Origin: Nitrospira sp.
GTDB taxonomy: Bacteria; Nitrospirota; Nitrospiria; Nitrospirales; Nitrospiraceae
Reading direction: 5' to 3'
Length of the DNA stretch: 5,731 nt
NCBI GenBank assembly: GCA_029858925.1
Contig: JAOUEB010000102.1
Span: 1-5,731, forward strand
Made by a program: the position numbers and the translations under genes. Within the stretch, counting starts at the first letter, position 1, and each line of letters begins with the position of its first letter. Shown one piece after another: positions 1 to 5,731 of this stretch. The notes beneath the pieces are model-generated. The model was not told where the DNA came from. It worked only from the letters and a program-made list of their open reading frames with translations, and did no database searches.

Positions 1-3000
1 CTCTTCGAACCGACACGCAAACTGTTGTCGATCGGGTTTCGTGTCTCAGAGAACAGCCTGGACCCCAGTTGCTACGACTTGCTGGCGTCGGAAGCCAGAC
101 TGGCGAGCTTTATCGCCATCGCCAAGGGCGATGTGCCGTCATCGCACTGGTTTCACCTGGGCCGTGCCCTGACGCCCGTGGGAACCGGTTCGGCGCTCGT
201 GTCCTGGTCGGGTTCCATCTTCGAATATCTTATGCCGGCGTTGGTGATGCGTTTCCAGACAGGCAGCTTGCTGTCCCGGACGTATGAGCTGATCGTCCAG
301 CGGCAGATTCAGTACGGCCAAGAGCGAGGCGTGCCCTGGGGTGTTTCGGAGTCGGCCTATAATACGCGCGATCTCGACCTGACGTACCAGTATTCCAGCT
401 TTGGCGTGCCGGGTCTTGGACTCAAGCGAGGGCTTAGCGAAGACGTGGTCGTCGCGCCCTATGCCACCGCACTCGCGGCGATGATCAATCCCAAGGAAGC
501 GACGCAGGGCTTTGGGCGCCTCGCCGAGGCTGGAGGGAGAGGAACCTACGGGTTCTATGAGGCGCTGGATTACACGGGGACACGGGTACCCGAAGGAAAA
601 GACGTGGCCATCGTGCGGGCCTATATGTCCCATCATCAGGGTATGACGGTAGTGGCCATCGCGAATGTGTTGAACGATGGAGTGATGAGAAACCGGTTTC
701 ATGCCGAGCCGATGGTGCGGGCCACCGAGCTCCTGCTCCAAGAGCGGACTCCGCGCGACGTGCCGGTGACGCGACCGCGCGCGGAAGAAGTCGCTGCGGC
801 GGCGCAAGTCCGTGACCTCATTCCACCGGTCGTGCGGCGATTTACCTCGCCCCATGAGGCGACACCGCGGACGCATCTGCTGTCCAATGGGCAGTATGCC
901 GTCATGCTTACCACGGCAGGTTCGGGGTACAGCCGGTGGCGCGATATTGCGGTGACTCGCTGGCGTGAAGATGCGACGCGGGATTGTTGGGGCTCCTATA
1001 TTTTTCTGCATGACATGCACGCAGGGGCGGTGTGGTCGGCCGGCTATCAGCCCAGCGGCGTCGAGGCCGACGCTTATGAGGCGTCCTTTACAGAAGAACG
1101 AGCTGAGATCGTCCGGCGGGATGATGATTGGAGTACGACGCTCGATGTTGTGGTGTCGTCCGAGGATGATGCCGAAGTGCGGCGCATCTCCGTGACCAAT
1201 ATGGGAGCCTGCGCGCGCGATCTACAAGTCACCTCCTATGCCGAGCTGTCCCTGGCTCCACAGGCCGCTGATGTGGCCCATCCAGCTTTTGCAAATCTGT
1301 TTGTGCAAACGGAATTCGTGGCGGAGGTCGGCGCGGTACTCGCCACGCGGCGCAGACGATCGGATGAAGAAGCGACGGTGTGGGTGGCCCAGGTGGTCGT
1401 GGTCGAAGGAGAGACCGTGGGCGCCCTGCAATATGAAACGGATCGTGCCCGGTTTCTTGGACGCGGAAACCATGTCCGCACGGCGGTCTCGATGATTGGT
1501 AGGCGGCCGCTCTCGAATACCGTCGGATCCGTGCTTGATCCGGTGATGAGCTTGCGCCGCACGGTGCGGGTGCCTCCAGGCGGGACTGTGCGGGTTGTGT
1601 TTTCGACCATTGTCGGCCCAGCCCGCGATCAAGTGTTGGAGCTAGCCGACAAGTACAGTGACCCGAGAGTATTTGAGCGTGCCCTGTCGCTGGCCTGGAC
1701 ACAAGCGCGAGTGCAATTGCATCACCTCGGTATCGAGAGCGACGAGGCGCAACTGTTCCAGCAACTGGCCAACGCGGTGCTGTACTCCGATGTCTCGCTG
1801 CGGGCGTCTTCCGAAACACTTAGCCAAGGCACGGTGGACCGCGCGGCGCTGTGGGCGCATGGCATCTCAGGCGATCTGCCCATCGTGTTGGCCTGTATCG
1901 ACAAGGCGGACGATGTCGACATCGTCCGGCAATTGCTCCGAGCACATGAATACTGGCGGATGAGGCAATTATCGACCGATGTGGTCATCCTGAATGAGAA
2001 GGCCTCGTCGTATGAGCAGGGGCTGCAAGGATCGTTGGAAGGGCTTGTGCGCGGCAGTCGGCTGCGCCTCTGTCCGAATGCCGGCGGGGCGCGAGGCAGT
2101 ATTTATCTTTTGCGAACTGACCTGCTCTCCGCCCAGGATCGGATGCTGCTGCAGCAGTTTGCTCGGGTCGTTCTGCTCGGTCGGCGGGGCACCTTGGCGG
2201 AGCAGGTCACTCGCCTACCGCGCAGGAGCCGTGCGGCGTCGACGAGCCCGCTTTCACCGCGGGTGAGCAGACGCCTGGATGTGCCGGTGCCTGAACGAGA
2301 TCTCGAATTCTTTAACGGCTTGGGCGGCTTCGCCGACGATGGACGTGAATATGTCACAATTCTCGGCGAAGGTCTGAGGACGCCGCGACCCTGGATTAAT
2401 GTCGTTGCGAATCCGTCGTTCGGATTTCTCGTGTCGGAGTCTGGTTCGGGGTTTACCTGGTCGTTGAACAGCCACGAGAATCAGCTGACGCCCTGGTCAA
2501 ACGATCCGGTGTCTGATCCGTCTGGAGAGACGTTCTATATTCGTGATGACGATTCCGGAGAGGTCTGGAGTCCGACGGCGCTGCCGATTCGAGACGGACC
2601 GGCACCCTATGTCGCCTGTCACGGACAGGGCTATAGCCGATTCCATCACGGTTCGCACGGTGTCCTGGCTGAATTGCTGCAATTTGTGCCGTCTGAAGAT
2701 CCGATCAAGATCTCTCGATTGACACTGCAGAATATGTCTGGCCGGTCGAGGCGTCTTTCAATCACGGCCTATGCTGAGTGGGTGCTCGGGAGTTCCCGCA
2801 GTGAGTCCGCACCGTACGTCATCACGGAGATCGATCCGGGGACCGGGGCACTGTTTGCACGCAGTATGATGGGCGGTGAGTTTGCGGGACGCATCGCCTT
2901 TACCGATCTTGCGGGATCGCATACATCGTGGACTGGTGATCGCACGGAATTCCTCGGCCGTAACGGGACCTTCGACCACCCCCTGGCATTGGAAACGGGA

Positions 3001-4704
3001 ACTGAATTATCCGGAAAGGTCGGAGCGGGTCTCGACCCTTGTGCGGCCCTGCAACAGTCGATTGAGTTGAAAGCAGGCGAGCGCACCGAGATTATCTGGT
3101 TTCTTGGTCAGACAGAGGGGAGAGACCAGGCTCGTCTCCTGCTTACTCGCTATCGTGGGGCGGACGTGAACGCGCTCTTGCGAGAGGTTACCCGCCGATG
3201 GGACGACGTCTTGGGTGTCGTACAGGTCCGTACGCCGGAGCGCGCAATGGATATCCTGTTGAATCGTTGGGTACTCTATCAGACGCTGGTTTGCCGGGTT
3301 TGGGCACGTGCGGCATTCTATCAGTTGAGCGGGGCGTACGGGTTTCGTGATCAACTTCAGGATGTCATGGCCTTGAGTGTGGCGGCGCGCGATATCACGC
3401 GCGAGCATCTGCTACGGGCCGCTGCGCGGCAGTTTGTCGAGGGCGACGTCCAGCATTGGTGGCACCCTCCGTCCGGGCGCGGTGTGCGGACCCGCATTTC
3501 CGACGATTTGGTCTGGTTGCCGTACGCGGTCATCCAGTTTCTTGAAGTGACTGGAGACATGACTGTGCTGGACGAAATGGTGCCATTTCTGGAAGGCCCG
3601 GCGTTGGCTGAGGGACAACATGAATCCTATTTTGAACCACATGCGTCCCAGATGCGCGCCACTCTCTTTGAACATTGCGCTCGTGCGTTGGACCGGAGCC
3701 TTGTAGTCGGCAGTCATGGCCTTCCGCTCATGGGTACCGGAGACTGGAATGACGGGATGAACCGTGTCGGCCTGCAGGGCAGGGGTGAAAGTGTCTGGCT
3801 CGGCTGGTTTCTGCATACGGTGCTCTGGGAGTTCGCCAAGGTGGCGGCTCAGCGCGGTGAGCGTGCTCGTGCTGAAACGTGGCGGCTCCATGTGAGTGGG
3901 TTGAAGGTCGCGATCGAGCGGAACGGGTGGGACGGAGAATGGTATCGCCGGGCGTACTTCGATGATGGGACGCCACTCGGTTCCGCTGCAGATCCGGAAT
4001 GCCGCATCGACTCTATTGCTCAGTCCTGGGGGGTGATCAGCGGGGCGGCAGATCCGGACCGTGGCGCGCGCGCCATGGCCGCGGTGGAACGGCATCTTGT
4101 GAGCCGGCGGGACGGGCTGATCCGTTTGTTGACACCACCCTTTGATCAGATGCCGAGGGATCCCGGCTATATCAAAGGCTATGTCCCTGGTATTCGGGAG
4201 AATGGCGGCCAATACACCCATGCAGCCGTGTGGAACGTGCTGGCGTTCGCGGCCCTGGGTGACGGAGACAAGGCCGGCGAGTTGTTCCGTATGTTGAATC
4301 CCGTTCATCGGATCTCCTCGCGAGCGAACGTCCAGCGTTACAAAGTCGAGCCCTACGCTGTCGCCGGCGACGTGTACGCCGAGCCGCCGCATGTTGGACG
4401 TGGGGGATGGACCTGGTACAGCGGTGCGGCGGGTTGGCTCTATCGGGCCGGTATGGAATGGATGCTCGGTTTCCGCTTGCGCGGTGCTACGCTCTCCATC
4501 GATCCGTGTGTTCCGCGCCACTGGCCAGGATACTCCATTCGTTTCCGGTACCATTCGGCCGTTTATGACATCGCGGTGGAGAATCCACGCCATGTGAGCC
4601 GCGGTGTGACGCTGATTGAGGTTGATGGCAAAGTGTCGGCTGCCAATACGAATATCCCGCTCGTCGTCTCCGGCAACCACCACATTCGCGTCGTGCTCGG
4701 ATGA
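1..4704 (+). CDS. ndvB: Cyclic beta-1,2-glucan synthase, C-terminal 1567 residues (5' end outside window)
   Basis: The frame is open from base 1 to a TGA at 4702-4704. The first codons (LFEPTRKLL) already match the family, so the TTG at 25 is not a real start and the gene begins upstream. Residues are numbered from base 1. Residues 1 to about 260 are the glycoamylase-like domain (PF10091, recently classed as GH189, the cyclisation domain), with YDLLASEARL (E31), FEYLMP (E75), GVSESAYN (E117), YGFYEALDY (E187) and AYMSHHQGM (207-215). About 285-560 is a first GT36-type beta-sandwich, and about 575-750 a short degenerate GH94-like helical part. A Ser/Arg-rich linker follows (about 740-760). About 765-1060 is a second beta-sandwich (FFNGLGGF, NSHENQLTPWSNDP). 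About 1070-1567 is the GH94 phosphorylase domain: GAYGFRDQLQD, VQHWWHP, GTGDWNDGMN (1245-1254, holding the expected general-acid Asp), NGGQYTHAA (1401-1409), VEPYAVAGDVY and GRGGWTWYSG. The enzyme is an inner-membrane protein making periplasmic cyclic glucan from UDP-glucose; in this family the GH94 part controls chain length. Agrobacterium ChvB is about 2,800 residues, so somewhat over half is present. The missing part should hold the GT84 transferase and membrane segments. No frameshift or lost motif was seen. Confidence 0.95.
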   Translation, partial: LFEPTRKLLSIGFRVSENSLDPSCYDLLASEARLASFIAIAKGDVPSSHWFHLGRALTPVGTGSALVSWSGSIFEYLMPALVMRFQTGSLLSRTYELIVQRQIQYGQERGVPWGVSESAYNTRDLDLTYQYSSFGVPGLGLKRGLSEDVVVAPYATALAAMINPKEATQGFGRLAEAGGRGTYGFYEALDYTGTRVPEGKDVAIVRAYMSHHQGMTVVAIANVLNDGVMRNRFHAEPMVRATELLLQERTPRDVPVTRPRAEEVAAAAQVRDLIPPVVRRFTSPHEATPRTHLLSNGQYAVMLTTAGSGYSRWRDIAVTRWREDATRDCWGSYIFLHDMHAGAVWSAGYQPSGVEADAYEASFTEERAEIVRRDDDWSTTLDVVVSSEDDAEVRRISVTNMGACARDLQVTSYAELSLAPQAADVAHPAFANLFVQTEFVAEVGAVLATRRRRSDEEATVWVAQVVVVEGETVGALQYETDRARFLGRGNHVRTAVSMIGRRPLSNTVGSVLDPVMSLRRTVRVPPGGTVRVVFSTIVGPARDQVLELADKYSDPRVFERALSLAWTQARVQLHHLGIESDEAQLFQQLANAVLYSDVSLRASSETLSQGTVDRAALWAHGISGDLPIVLACIDKADDVDIVRQLLRAHEYWRMRQLSTDVVILNEKASSYEQGLQGSLEGLVRGSRLRLCPNAGGARGSIYLLRTDLLSAQDRMLLQQFARVVLLGRRGTLAEQVTRLPRRSRAASTSPLSPRVSRRLDVPVPERDLEFFNGLGGFADDGREYVTILGEGLRTPRPWINVVANPSFGFLVSESGSGFTWSLNSHENQLTPWSNDPVSDPSGETFYIRDDDSGEVWSPTALPIRDGPAPYVACHGQGYSRFHHGSHGVLAELLQFVPSEDPIKISRLTLQNMSGRSRRLSITAYAEWVLGSSRSESAPYVITEIDPGTGALFARSMMGGEFAGRIAFTDLAGSHTSWTGDRTEFLGRNGTFDHPLALETGTELSGKVGAGLDPCAALQQSIELKAGERTEIIWFLGQTEGRDQARLLLTRYRGADVNALLREVTRRWDDVLGVVQVRTPERAMDILLNRWVLYQTLVCRVWARAAFYQLSGAYGFRDQLQDVMALSVAARDITREHLLRAAARQFVEGDVQHWWHPPSGRGVRTRISDDLVWLPYAVIQFLEVTGDMTVLDEMVPFLEGPALAEGQHESYFEPHASQMRATLFEHCARALDRSLVVGSHGLPLMGTGDWNDGMNRVGLQGRGESVWLGWFLHTVLWEFAKVAAQRGERARAETWRLHVSGLKVAIERNGWDGEWYRRAYFDDGTPLGSAADPECRIDSIAQSWGVISGAADPDRGARAMAAVERHLVSRRDGLIRLLTPPFDQMPRDPGYIKGYVPGIRENGGQYTHAAVWNVLAFAALGDGDKAGELFRMLNPVHRISSRANVQRYKVEPYAVAGDVYAEPPHVGRGGWTWYSGAAGWLYRAGMEWMLGFRLRGATLSIDPCVPRHWPGYSIRFRYHSAVYDIAVENPRHVSRGVTLIEVDGKVSAANTNIPLVVSGNHHIRVVLG

Positions 4705-4754
4705 TCCACGTGGGAGGGGCGGTGATTTGCTTTTGTGGCGATATTCCTCCTTTG

Positions 4755-4780
4755 GCGTCCTCCCTTATGGGGGGGGACGC
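4755..4780 (+). terminator. G/C-rich stem-loop downstream of the glucan synthase, possible terminator
   Basis: The arm GCGTCCTCCC (4755-4764) pairs with GGGGGGACGC (4771-4780) over ten base pairs, one of them a T-G wobble, leaving a six-base loop. It lies 50 bases after the glucan synthase stop, where a transcription end would be expected. No T-run follows (the next bases are GGGGATCATC), so it does not fit a classical intrinsic terminator. It could instead block 3' exonuclease or work with Rho. The loop and 3' arm include a run of eight G (4769-4776), prone to slippage and sequencing error. Confidence 0.35.
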
Positions 4781-4811
4781 GGGGATCATCACAGATCATT
4801 CAATAGTAAAT

Positions 4812-4898
4812 GCAACTCCCGCCTCCGCCCTCTTCGCAGAGTCGACAGCAGGCCGGGAGTGCCGTCGTGAGCAATGCCGGCACTGATGGCCGAGCCAT
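4812..4898. repeat. Cluster of inverted repeats, partly overlapping
   Basis: Three stems are visible. First, ACTCCCG (4815-4821) pairs with CGGGAGT (4854-4860); GC at 4812-4813 and GC at 4861-4862 extend it past a bulged A. It encloses a small hairpin, CTCT (4830-4833) with AGAG (4838-4841). Second, AGTGCCG (4858-4864) pairs with CGGCACT (4878-4884) around a 13-base loop. Third, ATGGC (4886-4890) pairs with GCCAT (4894-4898) around CGA. The first and second share bases 4858-4862 and cannot form together. No coding or known RNA family is recognised. The stems could be a structured 3' end, a leader of the small gene, or chance in G/C-rich DNA. Confidence 0.35.
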
Positions 4899-5062
4899 TA
4901 GTTTCGGTTGCCCAGCGGACACATTAATTCTATGATGCGGGTGGGAGGCAGGAGGGACATGCGCTAAAGTACTGGCTCAAAGCCAAGCGAGAAATCCAGA
5001 AACGGTGATTCTATCTAATGAAATGCCCATGGCCTTGCAGGGGGCGTGGTGAGTTGAAGAAA

Positions 5063-5067
5063 GAGGA
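5063..5067 (+). promoter_or_regulatory. Ribosome binding site of the small gene
   Basis: GAGGA lies five bases before the ATG at 5073, inside the purine-rich run AAGAAAGAGGA. Sequence and spacing suit a strong Shine-Dalgarno site. An in-frame TGA at 5055-5057 prevents any start further upstream, so this site fixes the start at 5073. Confidence 0.75.
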
Positions 5068-5072
5068 CACAC

Positions 5073-5237
5073 ATGACAGCCGAGGAACAAATTGTGAAGA
5101 TGACGGCGGCGATCAGGCAAGCCATCAAAGTTATGGAGAATCGGTTTGGTTCGACGGAAACGGACGTGACCCAGGCCGTTGATGCCCTCAAGCAGGCGAT
5201 CCAGATTGAGGGTGGCAAGCCGCCATTGCGCTCCTAG
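5073..5237 (+). CDS. Hypothetical 54-residue small protein
   Basis: The frame runs from ATG (5073) to TAG (5235-5237): begins MTAEEQIVKM, ends GGKPPLRS. I do not recognise a family. Support for coding is a good ribosome binding site at five bases, a start fixed by an upstream in-frame stop, and about 70 % G or C at third codon positions (38 of 54). The protein has no signal peptide, membrane segment or cysteine. Residues 1-25 and about 31-46 look like two amphipathic helices joined by a short NRFGSTET turn, followed by a flexible Gly/Lys/Pro tail. Charge is mixed. This would suit a small soluble helical-hairpin protein that binds a partner or pairs with itself, but no function can be given. 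It lies 368 bases after the glucan synthase, too far and with too much structure between for obvious co-transcription. The IS end begins about 70 bases downstream. Confidence 0.7.
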   Translation: MTAEEQIVKMTAAIRQAIKVMENRFGSTETDVTQAVDALKQAIQIEGGKPPLRS

Positions 5238-5255
5238 TCTCGACCGGGCCGGTGG

Positions 5256-5269
5256 GGCACGGAGGTGCC
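5256..5269 (+). repeat. Short inverted repeat after the small gene
   Basis: GGCAC (5256-5260) and GTGCC (5265-5269) form a perfect five-base-pair stem with a four-base loop, 18 bases after the small gene's stop. No T-run follows, so a terminator role is weak. The remainder of 5238-5306 shows nothing else. Confidence 0.3.
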
Positions 5270-5306
5270 AAGACCCTTCGCTGGAAACCAACTTGATCGA
5301 GTCTAG

Positions 5307-5322
5307 CAGGCTGCTGAAAAAC
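5307..5322. repeat. Probable terminal inverted repeat of the IS5-family element
   Basis: CAGGCTGCTGAAAAAC resembles the GGCTGCTGAAAAA ends I recall for many IS5-family copies. It lies about 130 bases past the transposase stop, as expected for the transposase-distal end. The partner repeat is outside the window. AAACGCCGTTT (5319-5329) directly inside it is itself an inverted repeat with one central base. Confidence 0.55.
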
Positions 5323-5350
5323 GCCGTTTGACTGAGCCTGATACGGGCTC
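5317..5350 (-). terminator. Possible terminator of the transposase at the IS end
   Basis: On the minus strand GAGCC (5350-5346) pairs with GGCTC (5338-5334) around a seven-base loop. A run of five T (5321-5317), part of the terminal repeat, follows 12 bases later. The gap between stem and T-run is long for a classical intrinsic terminator. It could stop transcription leaving the IS toward the small gene. Confidence 0.25.
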
Positions 5351-5451
5351 GGTTGAGTTTGCGGGCCTGGAACGGCCTCGGTTCTTGGATGCCGTGCTCG
5401 GCCGTGTGCCCCGACGGCGGGCGACGGATGGTGCTGCAGTGCCGTGCGCGG

Positions 5452-5731
5452 TCATGTCGTGGCCTCCACCAGATTGCGCATCCGCACCAGGTTGTACACG
5501 GCGGCCGCGAAGGTGAAGAGCCAGCCGACGCGCGGCACGCCACGGAGTTTGACTTTTCGGAGCACCCCCACGGTCTTCAACCACCCGAAGACCTCTTTGA
5601 CGCGCTTCCGCTTCTGTTGACTGATTGTGTAGCCAAGGTGCCGCGTGGTCCGGCCATCAATCGCACTGCGCCGGTTCGTCGTGTGTTGCGCCACATGCGG
5701 CGTCACCTACTGAGCCCGCAGATCCTGGACG
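5452..5731 (-). pseudogene. IS5-family transposase, C-terminal part, interrupted by an amber stop
   Basis: Read on the minus strand, the visible frame is VQDLRAQ, then TAG (5709-5707), then VTPHVAQHTTNRRSAIDGR and onward to a TGA at 5454-5452. Residues on both sides of the TAG fit the same family (family members read roughly LRA-x-(N/K)-VTPHVAQ), so the stop lies inside the coding region and a GTG at 5706 is not a natural start. Recognised motifs are NRRSAIDGRTTRH, VFGWLKTVG, GVPRVGWLFTF and YNLVRMRNL, typical of the C-terminal DDE region. Counting from the Val after the stop, R33 and K44 of the R-x3-E-x6-K signature are present. The position of the catalytic Glu (residue 37, bases 5598-5596, codon AAA) is Lys. 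With a stop and a missing catalytic residue, the copy is probably inactive. The N-terminal part is outside the window. A sequencing error could explain the stop but not easily both changes. Confidence 0.8.

Larger units (their letters stand above)
4705..5072. other. Intergenic region without a supported gene
   Basis: This 368-base spacer separates the glucan synthase stop from the small gene. The frames crossing it run on from neighbouring genes, have no ribosome binding site and resemble nothing I know. It holds an 8-base palindrome CCACGTGG directly after the stop (4706-4713), a G/C stem-loop (4755-4780), a GATCAT pair (4784-4789 and 4794-4799), and a cluster of inverted repeats (4812-4898). 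Composition becomes less G/C-rich from about 4965 to 5025 (TAAAGT at 4965-4970, TATCTA at 5012-5017), where a promoter for the small gene would be expected. Neither hexamer has a convincing -35 partner at 16-18 bases, so no promoter is called. Confidence 0.7.
5307..5731 (-). mobile_element. IS5-family insertion sequence, transposase 3' end (continues past the window)
   Basis: The segment starts with an IS-like terminus (CAGGCTGCTGAAAAAC) and contains the C-terminal part of an IS5-family transposase on the minus strand, reading inward from the right edge. The far end of the element is outside the window, so neither full length nor a target-site duplication can be checked. CTAG sits directly outside the proposed terminus (5303-5306), compatible with the CTAG/YTAR-like targets of some IS5 groups, but this alone is not proof. 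The 145 bases between the transposase stop (5452) and the terminus carry no gene in a supported frame. The exact boundary at 5307 is uncertain by a few bases. Confidence 0.8.

Noticed and set aside
25..27. TTG at 25 as the start of the glucan synthase
   Set aside because: The codons from base 1 are in frame and already match the family, and the GT84 half that must precede this point is missing only because the window begins here.
139..1020. Minus-strand open frame of 293 codons inside the glucan synthase
   Set aside because: It is antisense to the conserved glycoamylase-like domain, with no recognisable motif and no independent start signal.
3412..4683. Minus-strand open frame of 423 codons inside the glucan synthase
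   Set aside because: It is wholly antisense to the conserved GH94 domain. The composition (His/Arg/Pro-rich) and absence of motifs mark it as a by-product of codon bias on the plus strand.
4706..4713. CCACGTGG palindrome directly after the glucan synthase stop
   Set aside because: It is a single eight-base palindrome with no second copy or nearby promoter, which is expected by chance in G/C-rich DNA.
4616..4886. Plus-strand frames crossing the end of the glucan synthase into the spacer
   Set aside because: They overlap the conserved C-terminus or run through the inverted repeats, with no ribosome binding site and no protein-like pattern.
4965..5017. Possible -10 hexamers TAAAGT and TATCTA
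   Set aside because: No acceptable -35 hexamer lies 16-18 bases upstream of either, so a promoter cannot be supported from sequence alone.
5018..5182. A second 54-codon plus-strand frame (begins MKCPWPC) overlapping the small gene
   Set aside because: No Shine-Dalgarno site precedes its ATG, and the frame reads a composition rich in Gly, Asp and Ser. The 5073 frame explains the same bases better.
4977..5543. Minus-strand open frame of 188 codons across the small gene and the IS end
   Set aside because: It runs antisense to the small gene and across the IS terminus, in a different frame from the transposase, has no family motifs, and its Arg/Pro/Ser-rich content is typical of a G/C-rich shadow frame.

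Overview
The window reads as a piece of a GC-rich (roughly 60 %) bacterial chromosome or assembly contig. About 82 % of it is one very large open frame, the C-terminal part of a cyclic beta-1,2-glucan synthase (NdvB/ChvB/Cgs family), whose N-terminal glycosyltransferase half lies upstream of base 1. No marker gene is present, so taxonomy is a guess. A Gram-negative is implied because this enzyme makes periplasmic osmoregulated glucan. Nitrospirota or Proteobacteria both fit, and I cannot decide between them.

Layout. Bases 1-4704 (+) hold the glucan synthase, with these modules in order: the glycoamylase-like (cyclisation) domain, a beta-sandwich with a shortened, degenerate GH94-like helical part, a second beta-sandwich, and an intact-looking GH94 phosphorylase domain. 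Bases 4705-5072 are non-coding and rich in inverted repeats, including a G/C stem with a run of eight G. Bases 5073-5237 (+) encode a 54-residue unrecognised protein with a good ribosome binding site. Bases 5238-5306 are a short spacer. From about 5307 to the right edge lies the end of an IS5-family insertion sequence, with its transposase on the minus strand. The transposase has an in-frame amber stop and lacks the usual catalytic glutamate, so this copy looks dead.

How the parts relate. The glucan synthase is self-contained: in this family one polypeptide starts, elongates, cyclises and trims the glucan. The small gene is separated from it by about 370 bases of structured spacer and is probably a separate transcription unit. 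The IS sits convergent to the small gene, its end about 70 bases after that gene's stop. I found no CRISPR array, tRNA, rRNA, defence cassette or other clearly new system. The most unusual items are the orphan small gene, the overlapping inverted repeats before it, and the doubly damaged transposase.
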